Shown: positions 21,543 through 31,549 of the stretch, one piece after another
How positions within the stretch are numbered: position 1 is the stretch's first letter
Layout: the number at the start of each line of letters is the position of its first letter
Assembly: GCA_014377845.1 (NCBI GenBank)
Contig: JACMOV010000191.1
Coordinates: 1-61,506 of the forward strand
Direction of reading: 5' to 3'
Length of the DNA stretch: 61,506 bases
Source of the DNA: Herminiimonas sp.
GTDB taxonomy: Bacteria > Pseudomonadota > Gammaproteobacteria > Burkholderiales > Burkholderiaceae_D
Translations under genes and position numbers: made by a program
Notes under the pieces: model-generated
What the model was told of the DNA's origin: nothing
The model's input: only the letters and a program-made list of their open reading frames with translations
Database searches by the model: none

Positions 21543-22958
21543 TTACAGCGAATAGTACATGTCGAACTCGACCGGGTGGGTCGTCATGCGATAGCGCTGC
21601 ACTTCGGTCATCTTCAGTTCGAGATACGCATCGATCATGCTGTCGCTGAAGACGCCGCCGCGGGTCAGGAACTCGCGGTCCTTGTTCAGGTGATCCAGCG
21701 CTTCTTCGAGCGAGGCGCACACGGTCGGGATCAGCGCATCTTCTTCCGGCGGCAGATGGTACAGATCCTTCGAGGCGGCTTCACCTGGATGAATCTTGTT
21801 CTGCACGCCGTCAAGGCCTGCCATCAGCAACGCCGCGAAGCACAGGTACGGATTGGCGAGCGGATCCGGGAAACGGGTTTCGATGCGGCGACCCTTCGGG
21901 TTCGGCACATGCGGAATCCGGATCGAGGCCGAACGGTTGCGGGCCGAGTACGCCAGCTTGACCGGTGCCTCATAGCCTGGAACCAGACGCTTGTACGAGT
22001 TGGTGCCTGGATTGGTGATCGCGTTCAGGGCCTTGGCATGCTTGATGATGCCGCCGATGTAGTACAACGCGAATTCCGACAGACCGGCATAGCCGTCGCC
22101 GGCGAACAGGTTCTTGCCATCTTTCCAGACCGACTGGTGTACGTGCATGCCAGAGCCATTGTCGCCAACGATCGGCTTCGGCATGAAGGTAGCAGTCTTG
22201 CCATAGGTGTGCGCAACGTTCCAGACCACGTACTTCAGGTTCTGGGTCCAGTCGGCGCGCTCGACCAGGGTCGAGAACTTGGTGCCGATTTCGTTCTGGC
22301 CGGCGCCGGCGACCTCATGGTGATGCACTTCGACCGGGATGCCGAGGGCTTCCAGGATCAGACACATTTCCGAACGCATGTCCTGAAAACTGTCGACTGG
22401 CGGCACCGGGAAGTAACCGCCCTTGACCGACGGACGATGGCCGGTGTTGCCGCCTTCGAGCTTCTCGCCGGTGGTCCAGGATGCTTCTTCCGAACCGATC
22501 TTGACGAAGCAGCCGTCCATGCCGATCTTCCAGCGGACGTTGTCGAAGATGAAGAATTCCGGCTCCGGGCCGAAGTAGGCAGTGTCGCCCATGCCGGACG
22601 ATTTCAGATAGGCTTCAGCGCGCTTGGCGATGGAGCGTGGATCGCGGTCGTAACCCTTGCCATCCGACGGCTCGATCACGTCGCATTGCATGAACAACGT
22701 GGTCTCTTCCATGAATGGATCGATGTTGGCGGTGTTCGGGTCCGGCATCAGGATCATGTCCGATGCTTCGATACCCTTCCAGCCGGCGATGGAAGAACCG
22801 TCGAAGGCGTGGCCCGACTCGAACTTGTCCATGTCGAAATGCGAAACCGGTACGGTCACGTGCTGCTCTTTGCCCCGTGTATCGGCAAAGCGAAAATCAA
22901 CGAATTTGACTTCGTTGTCTTTCACCATCTTCAAGACCTCTGCGGCCGTCATTGCCAT
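21543..22958 (-). CDS. glnA: glutamine synthetase, type I
   Basis: A 471-residue dodecameric enzyme that makes glutamine from glutamate, ammonia and ATP. Motifs include DGSSIAGW, the metal-binding PEPEFFIFD, the ATP region [16 protein letters not shown], and NRSASIRIP. Tyr400 in [10 protein letters not shown] is the adenylylation site of the I-beta class, implying GlnE/GlnD/PII control encoded elsewhere. The ATG at 22958 has AGGAGA six bases upstream. A sigma-54 promoter and NtrC-type palindrome lie upstream, and glnL-glnG lie downstream on the same strand, forming a classical nitrogen-limitation circuit. Confidence 0.98.
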   Translation of the reverse strand: MAMTAAEVLKMVKDNEVKFVDFRFADTRGKEQHVTVPVSHFDMDKFESGHAFDGSSIAGWKGIEASDMILMPDPNTANIDPFMEETTLFMQCDVIEPSDGKGYDRDPRSIAKRAEAYLKSSGMGDTAYFGPEPEFFIFDNVRWKIGMDGCFVKIGSEEASWTTGEKLEGGNTGHRPSVKGGYFPVPPVDSFQDMRSEMCLILEALGIPVEVHHHEVAGAGQNEIGTKFSTLVERADWTQNLKYVVWNVAHTYGKTATFMPKPIVGDNGSGMHVHQSVWKDGKNLFAGDGYAGLSEFALYYIGGIIKHAKALNAITNPGTNSYKRLVPGYEAPVKLAYSARNRSASIRIPHVPNPKGRRIETRFPDPLANPYLCFAALLMAGLDGVQNKIHPGEAASKDLYHLPPEEDALIPTVCASLEEALDHLNKDREFLTRGGVFSDSMIDAYLELKMTEVQRYRMTTHPVEFDMYYSL

Positions 22959-23052
22959 GCGACTCTCCTAAAATGAACAAGATAACAAGCGTTGCGAATC
23001 AAGTTTGAATTTTTGCGGACAAAATCCAACGCGAAATGATAGCAGAGTCTTT

Positions 23053-23068
23053 AGCATATTCCATGCCA
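23053..23068 (-). promoter_or_regulatory. sigma-54 (-24/-12) promoter of glnA
   Basis: On the minus strand TGGCATGGAATATGCT has GG and GC ten bases apart and matches TGGCACG-N4-TTGCW at most positions. It lies about 95 nt before the glnA start codon, so transcription would begin near 23042. Confidence 0.85.
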
Positions 23069-23242
23069 TAAAGATTTGAAAATGCACCGACTCAAACGGA
23101 CAAACGGCTCACCATGGTGCAGACAAACCGGTGCGCCATACAAACCTGACTCGCCGCCGTCGCAGCATACATTCCCTGCTTGGGTGCGATTTCAGGAATT
23201 CGCTCTATTTTAGTGCACATATACGGCGCGACGCTTAAATTG

Positions 23243-23257
23243 GCGCCATTTAGGTGC
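23243..23257. promoter_or_regulatory. probable NtrC binding site
   Basis: GCGCCATTTAGGTGC matches the NtrC palindrome GCACCA-N3-TGGTGC with one mismatch in each half. It is about 180 bp upstream of the glnA -24 element, a workable enhancer distance. A single perfect right half (TGGTGC) lies at 23115-23120 and another at 23263-23268, which could be weaker additional sites. Confidence 0.6.
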
Positions 23258-23314
23258 AACCCTGGTGCAATGCCAAAATCCGGATACTTTCTTATCTTCA
23301 AAAGGAGAATGACC

Positions 23315-23782
23315 ATGACGACCGACCTCGATTCCCTGCTGGCGACAGCACGACAACGTGCGATTGCTTCCGCGCTGCCATATGCGGGTGCGGTAACGCC
23401 TGCGGAAGCGTTCGCGCTCGTGAAGGCGGACCGCAACGTCAAGCTGGTCGATGTGCGCACAAGCGCCGAGCGTGACTGGATTGGCCGCGTCGCCGTCGCG
23501 GCCGAACAGCACGCTGCCATCGAATGGAACGGCTACCCGGATGGGGTGCAGAATTCGGCCTTCATGACCCAACTGGCAGAAACCGCAAAGCCGGAACAGG
23601 TCCTGCTGTTTCTGTGCCGCTCGGGCGTGCGCTCGCGCCACGCCGCGACCCTGGCAACGGCGAACGGATATCCGAACTGCTTCGACATACTCGAGGGGTT
23701 CGAAGGCGACCGGGACGCGGCAGGCCATCGCAAGACTGTCGGCGGCTGGTGCGCAGCGGGATTGCCGTGGGTTGGTGCGTAA
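23315..23782 (+). CDS. rhodanese-like domain protein
   Basis: A 155-residue single-domain rhodanese, a sulfur-transfer or sulfur-carrier protein. The conserved substrate motif KLVDVRTSAERDWIG and the active-site loop FLCRSGVRSRHAA with its Cys are visible. The ATG at 23315 is seven bases beyond GGAG (23304-23307); the ATG at 23309 is too close to that site. It is divergent from glnA across a shared 356-bp region. No signal peptide is seen, so it is probably cytosolic. The sulfur donor and acceptor are not known. Confidence 0.88.
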   Translation: MTTDLDSLLATARQRAIASALPYAGAVTPAEAFALVKADRNVKLVDVRTSAERDWIGRVAVAAEQHAAIEWNGYPDGVQNSAFMTQLAETAKPEQVLLFLCRSGVRSRHAATLATANGYPNCFDILEGFEGDRDAAGHRKTVGGWCAAGLPWVGA

Positions 23783-23862
23783 GGTCAGTCGCGGCGGTAT
23801 AGGAAAATCGTCGCTAACGGTGGTCAGTTCCGCTGGTACGTTCCGCTGGTCAGTAGCGGCAG

Positions 23863-25263
23863 TCAGGTGGATTCGACGGGCGGTGCAGCCGTCCCCGGCA
23901 CGGCGGGGTCGCCCGGCTGCCGGATCAGCGCAATCACCCGGTTGCGCACGAAATTGATGTGGCTGCGCAAACCGTACAGCTCGGTGGCGAACGATAGCGG
24001 GATCGATATCTGGTTGACCCGCTCCTCGATGTCGTTGAGGCGTTGCAGCTGGCGCGAGTAGACCGCCTCGCGCTGCGATGCCGGCACATCCTCGACCGCC
24101 TGTTCCACTGTCCGCAGTTCGCCATACCAGCGGTAGATCCGCGAACGCACCTTCCACACGTAAAGCGGGGGCACCACGCGCGACAGCGGCAGCAGCAACG
24201 CGCCGACGGCGACGATCACAACCCACATCCGCTCGAAAAAGTTGGCCAGCCAGAACGGCATGTACTGCTGCAGGAAGGGTGGTCCGTTCTTGTAGAACTT
24301 CTGTGCATCGCGTGCGACCGGGATTTCCGAATAGTTCGCGGTCGGAAAATCGCCCTGCTTGCGAAACCACCCTGCCCCACCGTGGATCGCCGATGCGCTC
24401 TGCACGAACATGTCGATCAGTGCCGGATGCAGCGACGCCCGCGCCACCAGCGTCGCCGTCGGCGCGATCAGGTGATAGTCCTTCGACGGCAGGTCGCGCC
24501 CGAGATCGACGATCCCGCGCGGCATGACCACATGCGTCAGGAACGGCAAGCGGCGCGTATAGGCTTCGGCCTGGGTAAAGTCGAACAGCTTGATGCCGGG
24601 TGTCTGCAACAGCATCTGGATCAGCAAGGCATCCGGCGCCGAACTGAATACCATGCCGTCGATGCTGCCGTCGAGCAGCGCCACCGTGGCAGGCGTATTG
24701 AGCAGGTCGCCCAACTTCACGTCGGCCGGCTCCATGCCATTGATGTCCAGAAGTTTCTTGAACAGCTTCGGCACGCCCGAGCCTTCCGGCCCGACATTGA
24801 TCTTCAGGCCCTTGAGCTGGGTCAGCTGGCTGATGTCGTGCGTGTCCCGGTAGAACAGCCACACCGGCTCGGTAAACAGGCTGCCCAGCGACACCAGGCC
24901 GGCGCGGACGGCGGCAGTCTCGTCGGTCGATCCGCTCTGCACGAAGGCGATATCGGTGCGGGTGGGGTCGTCGCTGCGTTGCGCAGTGGAGGCGATCAGG
25001 CGAAACAGGTTTTCCTGCGAGCCTTGCGAGGGTTGCAGCGTCGCCTTTACGTGGTATCTGGCAAGCGCCTCGGCATATTTCGTTGCAAATTCTTCGTACG
25101 CGCCATTTTCCTGGCCGGTCGAGATCGTCACGTGCGGCGGCGGCGTCGGATCGACCAGCCAATAGGCGATCCCGCATACCAGCGCAATGCCGAACAGGGC
25201 CGGACCGGCGGTGACGATAAAGTCGCGCAGGGCGAAACCGGTGAATTTCAGAATTTTAGGCAT
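23863..25263 (-). CDS. membrane-anchored TAXI-family TRAP-type solute-binding protein
   Basis: A 466-residue protein. An N-terminal helix (about 14-37, FIVTAGPALFGIALVCGIAYWL) anchors a periplasmic TAXI domain (VTISTGQENGAYEEFATKYAEAL to about 340). A second hydrophobic segment (about 356-378, MWVVIVAVGALLLPLSRVV) and a C-terminal cytosolic region (about 380-466) follow, predicted helical. Classical TAXI proteins are free periplasmic ligand binders that feed TRAP permeases. No permease gene is adjacent here, and the extra membrane segment and tail are atypical, which suggests sensing or an unlinked permease. The start is six bases after the prfC stop, so coexpression is likely. Confidence 0.85.
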   Translation of the reverse strand: MPKILKFTGFALRDFIVTAGPALFGIALVCGIAYWLVDPTPPPHVTISTGQENGAYEEFATKYAEALARYHVKATLQPSQGSQENLFRLIASTAQRSDDPTRTDIAFVQSGSTDETAAVRAGLVSLGSLFTEPVWLFYRDTHDISQLTQLKGLKINVGPEGSGVPKLFKKLLDINGMEPADVKLGDLLNTPATVALLDGSIDGMVFSSAPDALLIQMLLQTPGIKLFDFTQAEAYTRRLPFLTHVVMPRGIVDLGRDLPSKDYHLIAPTATLVARASLHPALIDMFVQSASAIHGGAGWFRKQGDFPTANYSEIPVARDAQKFYKNGPPFLQQYMPFWLANFFERMWVVIVAVGALLLPLSRVVPPLYVWKVRSRIYRWYGELRTVEQAVEDVPASQREAVYSRQLQRLNDIEERVNQISIPLSFATELYGLRSHINFVRNRVIALIRQPGDPAVPGTAAPPVEST

Positions 25264-25269
25264 GGACTT

Positions 25270-26997
25270 TTATCCGAGCTTTGCAGCATGCTCCCGCGTT
25301 GCATGAAACTTCAGTTGCGGCCAGCGTTCCTGCGTCAGTTTCAGGTTCACGCCGGAACTGGCGAGGTAGGCCATGTTTCCCGCAGCATCATAGGCGACGT
25401 TGTGGCCGGCGGAAGATTTCTCGAAGTCAGACAGGATCTTCTTGTCGTCGCAGGAAATCCAGCGAGCGCTGCTGATGCTGGTGCCTTCAAAGACGGCATC
25501 GACGCCGTATTCATTGAGCAGCCGGCTGGCCACCACTTCGAACTGCAACACCCCGACCGCGCCGAGGATCAGGTCGCCGCTGCTGACCGGCTTGAAGACC
25601 TGTACCGCGCCCTCCTCGCCCAGCTGTTGCAGGCCCTTGTGGAGCTGCTTGATCTTCAACGGATTGCGAATGCGCACCGAGCGGAAAAAATCTGGCGCGA
25701 AATACGGGATGCCGGTGTATTGCAGCAGCTCGCCTTCCGAAAAACTGTCGCCGATCTGCATGTTGCCATGGTTCGGCAAGCCGATGATGTCGCCGGCGTA
25801 GGCTTCCTCGACCTGTTCGCGACTGGCTGCCATGAAAGTGACGACACTGGAGACCTTGATCTCGCGGTTCAGGCGCAGGTGCTTGACCTTCATGCCGCGC
25901 TGGAAGCGGCCCGAGCATACCCGCAGGAACGCGATCCGGTCGCGGTGCGCCGGGTCCATGTTGGCCTGGATCTTGAAGACGAAACCCGAAAACGCGGTCT
26001 CGGTCGGCAGCACCGAACGAACCGTCGCATCCCGCTCGCGCGGCGGCTGCGCCCAGTCGAGCAGCGCATTCAGAATCTCGCGCACGCCGAAGTTGTTGAT
26101 GGCCGAACCAAAAAACACTGGCGTCTGCGTACCGGCCAGGAAGGCATCCACATCGAAAGGATGCGAGGCGCCGTGCACCAGTTCGACTTCCATCTTCAGC
26201 TGTTCGATTTCAAGCGGGAACATCTCGACCAGACGCGGGTTGTCGATGCCCTTGATGACCTCGAAGGCCTGGTCGGCTTTTTCGCTGCCGCCGGCAAACA
26301 GCATGATCTCGTCGTTGAGCAGGTGATACACGCCGCGGAAGGACTTGCCCATGCCGATCGGCCATGTGACCGGCGCGCACTGGATGTCGAGCACCGATTC
26401 CAGCTCGTCGAGCAGCTCCAGCGGATCGCGGCATTCGCGGTCCATCTTGTTCATGAACGTGATGATCGGCGTGTTGCGCATGCGGCAGACATTGAGCAGC
26501 TTGATCGTCTGCGCCTCGACGCCCTTGGCCGCATCGATCACCATCAGCGCGGAATCGACTGCCGTCAGCACGCGGTAGGTATCTTCCGAAAAATCCTGGT
26601 GGCCGGGTGTGTCGAGCAAATTGACGACGTGATCGCGGTACTCGAACTGCATGACCGAGCTGGCCACCGAGATGCCGCGCTGCTTTTCGATTTCCATCCA
26701 GTCGGAGGTCGCATGCCGGCCGCTCTTCCTGGCCTTGACGGTGCCGGCCAGCTGGATCGCGCCGGAAAACAGGAGGAGTTTTTCGGTCAGTGTGGTCTTG
26801 CCGGCATCCGGATGCGAAATGATGCCGAAGGTACGGCGGCGCGCGACTTCGCGTGCAATCTGCTCGGCCGGAACATCGCGCAGGACCGGTTCGCCATCGG
26901 TGTCCGCCGTCTCGGTGGCAGCAGGCAGGATCAGCGCCGCCGCAGCGCCGGCATCGGCGGCGTCGTTTTCAGGGGAAATGTCGGTATTGCTGGCCAT
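25270..26997 (-). CDS. prfC: peptide chain release factor 3
   Basis: A 575-residue translational GTPase that recycles RF1/RF2 after termination. The G1 motif SHPDAGKTT, the RGISV switch region, DTPGHQDF (G3) and NKMDR (G4) are visible, followed by the RF3-specific C-terminal domains. The N-terminus carries about 45 extra Ala/Glu/Asp-rich residues before the G domain compared with E. coli RF3 (529 residues). The ATG at 26997 is used, but an internal start nearer the G domain cannot be excluded. Confidence 0.96.
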   Translation of the reverse strand: MASNTDISPENDAADAGAAAALILPAATETADTDGEPVLRDVPAEQIAREVARRRTFGIISHPDAGKTTLTEKLLLFSGAIQLAGTVKARKSGRHATSDWMEIEKQRGISVASSVMQFEYRDHVVNLLDTPGHQDFSEDTYRVLTAVDSALMVIDAAKGVEAQTIKLLNVCRMRNTPIITFMNKMDRECRDPLELLDELESVLDIQCAPVTWPIGMGKSFRGVYHLLNDEIMLFAGGSEKADQAFEVIKGIDNPRLVEMFPLEIEQLKMEVELVHGASHPFDVDAFLAGTQTPVFFGSAINNFGVREILNALLDWAQPPRERDATVRSVLPTETAFSGFVFKIQANMDPAHRDRIAFLRVCSGRFQRGMKVKHLRLNREIKVSSVVTFMAASREQVEEAYAGDIIGLPNHGNMQIGDSFSEGELLQYTGIPYFAPDFFRSVRIRNPLKIKQLHKGLQQLGEEGAVQVFKPVSSGDLILGAVGVLQFEVVASRLLNEYGVDAVFEGTSISSARWISCDDKKILSDFEKSSAGHNVAYDAAGNMAYLASSGVNLKLTQERWPQLKFHATREHAAKLG

Positions 26998-27061
26998 GGT
27001 CGATGCTCTTGCGAAAAACCGCAAAGTCTACCGGCTACCGGCCCCGAAGTCTAATTGGCGC

Positions 27062-28966
27062 TCACGCGGGCGGCACTTCCTCCTGCGTCGGGAACACTTG
27101 TCCCGGCACCTTGCTTGCATTTATACAAACAGTGGCAGCCCGCAACTGCTCCAGCGGCAGCTTCGGCGTGCGGTCCGCACACAGCAGGCCATTGGCTTCC
27201 TGAAAGGTATCGGCAAATTGCGTGTAGCAGAAGCCGCTGAACATCGCAATATCGTTGACGACGTGCAGAAGCCGGGTGTAGCGCCGGGCGAAATCGGCAT
27301 CGCTGGCGACGCTGGAATAGCCCCAGACCTTCTTCGACCCTTTCGGCGATTTATCGAAGGCGATGCCGCCGAACTCGGTCAGCACGATCGGCTGGCCACG
27401 GTGCGGATAACCGTCCAGCGTCAGGATGCGCCCGCCCGGACGCCGCCGGTCGAACAGTTCCTGCGTCTGCGTGGCGCCATAGCGCACTTGCAGGTGCTCC
27501 GGATCGTCGTCGTAGTCATGGATGCCAAGCAGGTCGGTGGCAGACGCTTCCCAGCCATCGTTGCCGATCACCGGCCGGGTGGCGTCGAGGGTGCGGGTCA
27601 GGTGGTACAGCGCCTCGACGGCATTGCGATGGGCCTGGGTCGAGGTCAGGTTCGGCACGCCCCACGATTCATTGAACGGCACCCAGACGATGATGCAGGG
27701 GTGGCTGTAGTCGCGCTCGATCACCTCGGCCCACTCGCGCACCATGCGGCGGATCGCCAGCGGACTGAAGCGGTAGGCCGACGGCATCTCCTCCCACACC
27801 AGCAGCCCGAGCCGGTCGGCCCAGTACAGGTAGCGCGGATCCTCGATCTTCTGATGCTTGCGCACGCCGTTGAAACCCATTGCCTTGGCCAGCTCCACAT
27901 CGCGCCGCAAGGCATCGTCCGACGGCGCGGTCAACAGGGTGTCGGGCCAGTAACCCTGGTCGAGCACCATGCGCAACGGATACGGCCGGCCATTGAGCAT
28001 GAAACGGTCGCGATTGACGTTGGCCGAGCGCAGGGCAGTGTAGGAGCGCACCCGGTCCAGCACCACGTCGCCGTCGCGCAGCACCAGTTCGGCGTCGAGC
28101 AAGGTCGGCCGCTCCGGACTCCACAGCAGTTCGTTGCGGGAATCGTCGATCCCCGGGTCGGACAAGCTGATCCGCCGGTGCGCCTCGCCGCCGATCACCT
28201 TGTAGCGATCGTCGGCCAGCACCTTGGCGCCATGAAAAATCCGCGCTTCGACCGTCATCCCGTCCTGCAGGTCGCCGGCGACGAATGTTTCGCAACCGAT
28301 TTCGAAGCCGTCGAAATGCGGCGTCCAGCGCACCCGGCTGATGTAGGTGTGCGCGACCTGTTCGAGCCAGACGCTTTGCCAGATGCCGGTGGTGCGCGGA
28401 TACCATATTGAATGCGGTTCGAGCTGCCAGTCCTGCTTGCCGCGCGGCTTGGCCAGATCGAAGGGATCGTCCTCGGCCCACACCGTCACGACCTGCTGGC
28501 CGTCCTTGCGCAACACCCGGCCGATGTCAGCCGAAAACGGCGTGTGGCCACCTTCGTGCTCGACGACCAGGTGGCCGTTGACCCAGACCCGCGCCTGGTA
28601 ATCGACCGCGCCGAAATGCAGCAGCGTGCGGCCCGGTTTGGGCATCAATGTGAAGTCGCGCTGGTACCAGCAGCAGCGATGAAAGCCGCGATCGCCGATG
28701 CCACTGGCCTGCGACTCGGGCGGATATGGCACCAGGATATCAGCGCTCCACGCGATCGGATCGCTCGGATGGTCGAAGCGGCGCTCATGATCGAAGGTGA
28801 AGCGCCAGTGGCCGTTGAGCGACATCCAGTCGTCGCGCACCAGCTGCGGACGTGGATACGCAAAGGCGCTGGCCGGATCGGGCGATGCAGCGCTGCCTGC
28901 ATGTGCGGTGCCATCGGATGCAGGTTGCGAGGATGAACTGGTCCTGCCGGAATCGGAACTGGTCAT
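27062..28966 (-). CDS. glycoside hydrolase family 2 protein
   Basis: A 634-residue enzyme with the GH2 layout: jelly-roll sugar-binding domain (about 40-205), Ig-like domain (about 206-315) and TIM barrel (about 318-600). The catalytic acid/base is Glu433 in PFNESWG and the nucleophile Glu531 in LTEFGG. GH2 contains beta-galactosidases, beta-glucuronidases and beta-mannosidases; the substrate here cannot be told. No signal peptide is seen, and the first about 35 residues are Ser/Ala-rich, so the enzyme is probably cytosolic. I chose the ATG at 28966 over a TTG further upstream. It follows the GH1-RmlD fusion gene by 142 nt on the same strand. Confidence 0.92.
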   Translation of the reverse strand: MTSSDSGRTSSSSQPASDGTAHAGSAASPDPASAFAYPRPQLVRDDWMSLNGHWRFTFDHERRFDHPSDPIAWSADILVPYPPESQASGIGDRGFHRCCWYQRDFTLMPKPGRTLLHFGAVDYQARVWVNGHLVVEHEGGHTPFSADIGRVLRKDGQQVVTVWAEDDPFDLAKPRGKQDWQLEPHSIWYPRTTGIWQSVWLEQVAHTYISRVRWTPHFDGFEIGCETFVAGDLQDGMTVEARIFHGAKVLADDRYKVIGGEAHRRISLSDPGIDDSRNELLWSPERPTLLDAELVLRDGDVVLDRVRSYTALRSANVNRDRFMLNGRPYPLRMVLDQGYWPDTLLTAPSDDALRRDVELAKAMGFNGVRKHQKIEDPRYLYWADRLGLLVWEEMPSAYRFSPLAIRRMVREWAEVIERDYSHPCIIVWVPFNESWGVPNLTSTQAHRNAVEALYHLTRTLDATRPVIGNDGWEASATDLLGIHDYDDDPEHLQVRYGATQTQELFDRRRPGGRILTLDGYPHRGQPIVLTEFGGIAFDKSPKGSKKVWGYSSVASDADFARRYTRLLHVVNDIAMFSGFCYTQFADTFQEANGLLCADRTPKLPLEQLRAATVCINASKVPGQVFPTQEEVPPA

Positions 28967-29108
28967 GGGAATATGTGTGGCGCCGGACCGCGCAATGGCA
29001 GAGGCGTACCGCACTGAGAATAAATGTTCCAATTGGAGTGGGCCGGTGGGCGGCTGTTCCCAGCCATCAAAAAAAGATTTGGCAAGACAACGCGCTCCGG
29101 TAATCGCC

Positions 29109-31280
29109 TCAGGCCAGACGCAGCCGGTCCTGCAGATAGCGGTCGATCGCTTCTTCCAATGGTGGCAGAATCAGGCCGCGCTCGCTGGTCAGCGCAGTGA
29201 TGCGATGGCTGCCGTCTTCGGTGCGTACCAGCGCGCTGGCGTCGATACGCGCGGCCTGCGCCACCCGCAGTGCCAAGGCGTGCCACGACACCAGGCCCTG
29301 GTTGGCCAGGTGCCAGACTCCGCTTGCGCGATCGATCAGCAGATCAAGCGCGGCGTGCACCAGGTCCGGCACGTAGGTCGGCGAGACCATGACGCGGTCG
29401 CTCGCCTCGACCATGCGGCCGGCGTTGAGATCCTCGACCACGCCGTGGACGAAGTTATAGCGGTCCCATGGCCCGAAGAACGCGCTGGTGCGGATCACAA
29501 GTGCGCTCGGGCACGCTTTCGCAACCAGCCGCTCGGCCGCCACCTTGCTGCTGCCGTAGATGCCGGTGGGGCAGACCAGGTCGCTCTCGACGTAGGCGCG
29601 GCCGAGCGATCCGTCGAACACCAGGTCCGATGAAAACGTCACGTAGGGAATGCCGCGCCTGGCGCAAGCGCGCGCCAGCAATTCCGCGCCCGTTGCGTTC
29701 TCGCGAAAGCAGCGCTCGGCCTCCTGTTCGGCCTGGTTCACACGGACGTAACCGGCGGCGTTGACCACTGCCCACGGCCGGTACCGCTGCAACGCGGCGT
29801 CGATCGAGGCGGCGCTGCCGATATCCATTTCGGCGCGCGCCAGCAAGTCACAATCGAGACCGCGATGCCCGCAGATGCGGGCAAACGCCTGTCCCAGCGT
29901 GCCGGTCGCACCGGTGATGGCGATCCTGCGCGGGCTGCACGGCGTGATCGCGGGCGGAATCAATGCCGGGGTCGCTGGCAGTTGATAGAAACGGTCGGCG
30001 CGGCGCCACCATCCTGGGCGGTCGAGCACCGGATGATCGAAGCTTCCGGTGCTCGCAAGCGCCCGCGCCGCATCGGCCAGGATGGTCGGACGCGGTGGCT
30101 GGCACCGGGCATCGAACACGCCGCTTTCATAGAAGCCGGTCTGCTGCGTCAGCAGCGTGTTCCAGTCGACGCAGCCGAACAGCGACCAGATCGTCACCGC
30201 CCGCAGATCGGCGCCCGCTGCCCGAGCTGCATGGGCCGCCTGCCAGACTTCCATCAGCCAGCGCAGCTGTTCGTCGCGACTGCAGCCGTGATGCGCCTCG
30301 GTCACCGCCAGCGGCAGCCGGTAGCGCTCCCAGGCTTCCAGCAGGCGCGCTTGCGGACCGGTGCAGACCGATTCGAAATCGATGCGCACCGCTTCGACAT
30401 CGGCGTACTGCTCGCGCAGGTTGCCGGACTGGTGGTGCGCCGGATAACGCGCGCGCCGATGGTCGAGAAACCTCTCGCTGGTGAGGTAATGATTGATGCC
30501 GACAATGTCCGGCAGACAGCGGTTGTCCTCGAAAAATCCGAGCGCGCGGGAGTCGATGCCGGCTGCCAGAAAATCCTGGTACCAAGGGTGCGTTCGATCG
30601 ACCCGTCCGCAGAGCAGGTCGAAGCCGAGCCAGCGCCGCTGGTTTTCATGTTCGGCCTGGTAGGCCATCGGTGGGGTGCTGAAGATCTTGCCGAGGTCCT
30701 CGGTCTGCACCAGTTGCGCCTCGGGTGTCACCCGCCGGATCGCCTGCATCGACAGCACGATCGCACGGCACTGCGTGACCAGTGCCTGCAGGAAGGTCGC
30801 CATGCTGCGCCCGTGCGGATACCAGTGGCCATACAGCCCGGAAAAGCGCGCCGTCGTCAGTGGCTCGTTGACCGGCGTGAACTGCGTGATCCACGGATAG
30901 CGGCTTGCCACGCGCAGCGCGTGTTGCGCCAGCAGCGCCGGAAACGCCGGGTCGAGCAGGTCGGTGTAGTGTGGGCCACTGCCATGATGGACCAGGCCAG
31001 CGATCGGTTCAATGCCGAGAGTACGCAGGCGCGCCAGCCGTTCATCATGCCAGCGCCAGTCGCATTGCGCCGGATCGTCGGGCGCGATGGTTTCCCACAG
31101 GACCGGATAGCGCACAGTGCGGATGCCGAGCCCGGCGATCGCGTCAAGATCCTGCGGTCGGCTGGCATGACCGGTCTCTTGTGACTGGTTGCGGAAAGTG
31201 TCGCCGATGCGGGCGACCGTACATTCCAGCCCTGCCCACAATGCGATGGCAGGTGGAAAATTGCGGATCGAGGTCGTCAT
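29109..31280 (-). CDS. GH1-like glycosidase fused to RmlD-like sugar-nucleotide reductase
   Basis: A 723-residue two-domain protein. Residues about 10-400 form a GH1-type TIM barrel with an acid/base Glu139 in TPVNEPLTTA and a nucleophile-like Glu328 in LAVTEAHHG. Residues about 451-723 form an NAD(P)-binding short-chain dehydrogenase of the dTDP-4-dehydrorhamnose reductase type. That domain has GATGTLGQ at 457-464, TFSSDLVFDG and the catalytic YGSSK (Tyr575, Lys579). The linker (about 400-450) is Pro-rich. Both active sites appear intact. The combination implies linked cleavage and oxidation-reduction of a sugar, but the substrate is unknown. The ATG at 31280 is chosen by domain alignment; an upstream ATG at 31319 is possible. 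No signal peptide is visible. Confidence 0.88.
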   Translation of the reverse strand: MTTSIRNFPPAIALWAGLECTVARIGDTFRNQSQETGHASRPQDLDAIAGLGIRTVRYPVLWETIAPDDPAQCDWRWHDERLARLRTLGIEPIAGLVHHGSGPHYTDLLDPAFPALLAQHALRVASRYPWITQFTPVNEPLTTARFSGLYGHWYPHGRSMATFLQALVTQCRAIVLSMQAIRRVTPEAQLVQTEDLGKIFSTPPMAYQAEHENQRRWLGFDLLCGRVDRTHPWYQDFLAAGIDSRALGFFEDNRCLPDIVGINHYLTSERFLDHRRARYPAHHQSGNLREQYADVEAVRIDFESVCTGPQARLLEAWERYRLPLAVTEAHHGCSRDEQLRWLMEVWQAAHAARAAGADLRAVTIWSLFGCVDWNTLLTQQTGFYESGVFDARCQPPRPTILADAARALASTGSFDHPVLDRPGWWRRADRFYQLPATPALIPPAITPCSPRRIAITGATGTLGQAFARICGHRGLDCDLLARAEMDIGSAASIDAALQRYRPWAVVNAAGYVRVNQAEQEAERCFRENATGAELLARACARRGIPYVTFSSDLVFDGSLGRAYVESDLVCPTGIYGSSKVAAERLVAKACPSALVIRTSAFFGPWDRYNFVHGVVEDLNAGRMVEASDRVMVSPTYVPDLVHAALDLLIDRASGVWHLANQGLVSWHALALRVAQAARIDASALVRTEDGSHRITALTSERGLILPPLEEAIDRYLQDRLRLA

Positions 31281-31549
31281 TTTTTGACGATGCAACCGCC
31301 GGGTCTGCGCCCGGGCCATCGAAACAGGCTCTCGGGCCTGCGACGTTGTCCTTGCATCAAGTTGAATACACTTGAACTTGACCCCTGGCGCGTCAGTGTG
31401 GTTCCGGCGACATCCAACAAACGCCGCGATGCCTGTTCCAGCGCAGCGAACCGTCACGCCGCCATTGCGAAAGCCGGTTTCGATGCAGTGTCGGACCACC
31501 TGTTCAGGCCAGCCGCCGGCGATGTGGACCGACCTTCAGATTGTGCGGC

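Noticed and set aside
23105-23121. CACCATGGTG palindrome near 23111-23120 as a full NtrC site
   Set aside because: Only the right half matches the consensus at the required 15-bp spacing; the left half matches at three of six positions.
24043-27054. Plus-strand open frame of 1003 codons opposite the TAXI and prfC genes
   Set aside because: It spans two convincing genes on the other strand, has no domains and no ribosome site, and has the composition of an antisense shadow.
26651-28411. Plus-strand open frame of 586 codons opposite prfC and the GH2 gene
   Set aside because: It runs across the boundary of two unrelated minus-strand genes and has no recognisable protein features.
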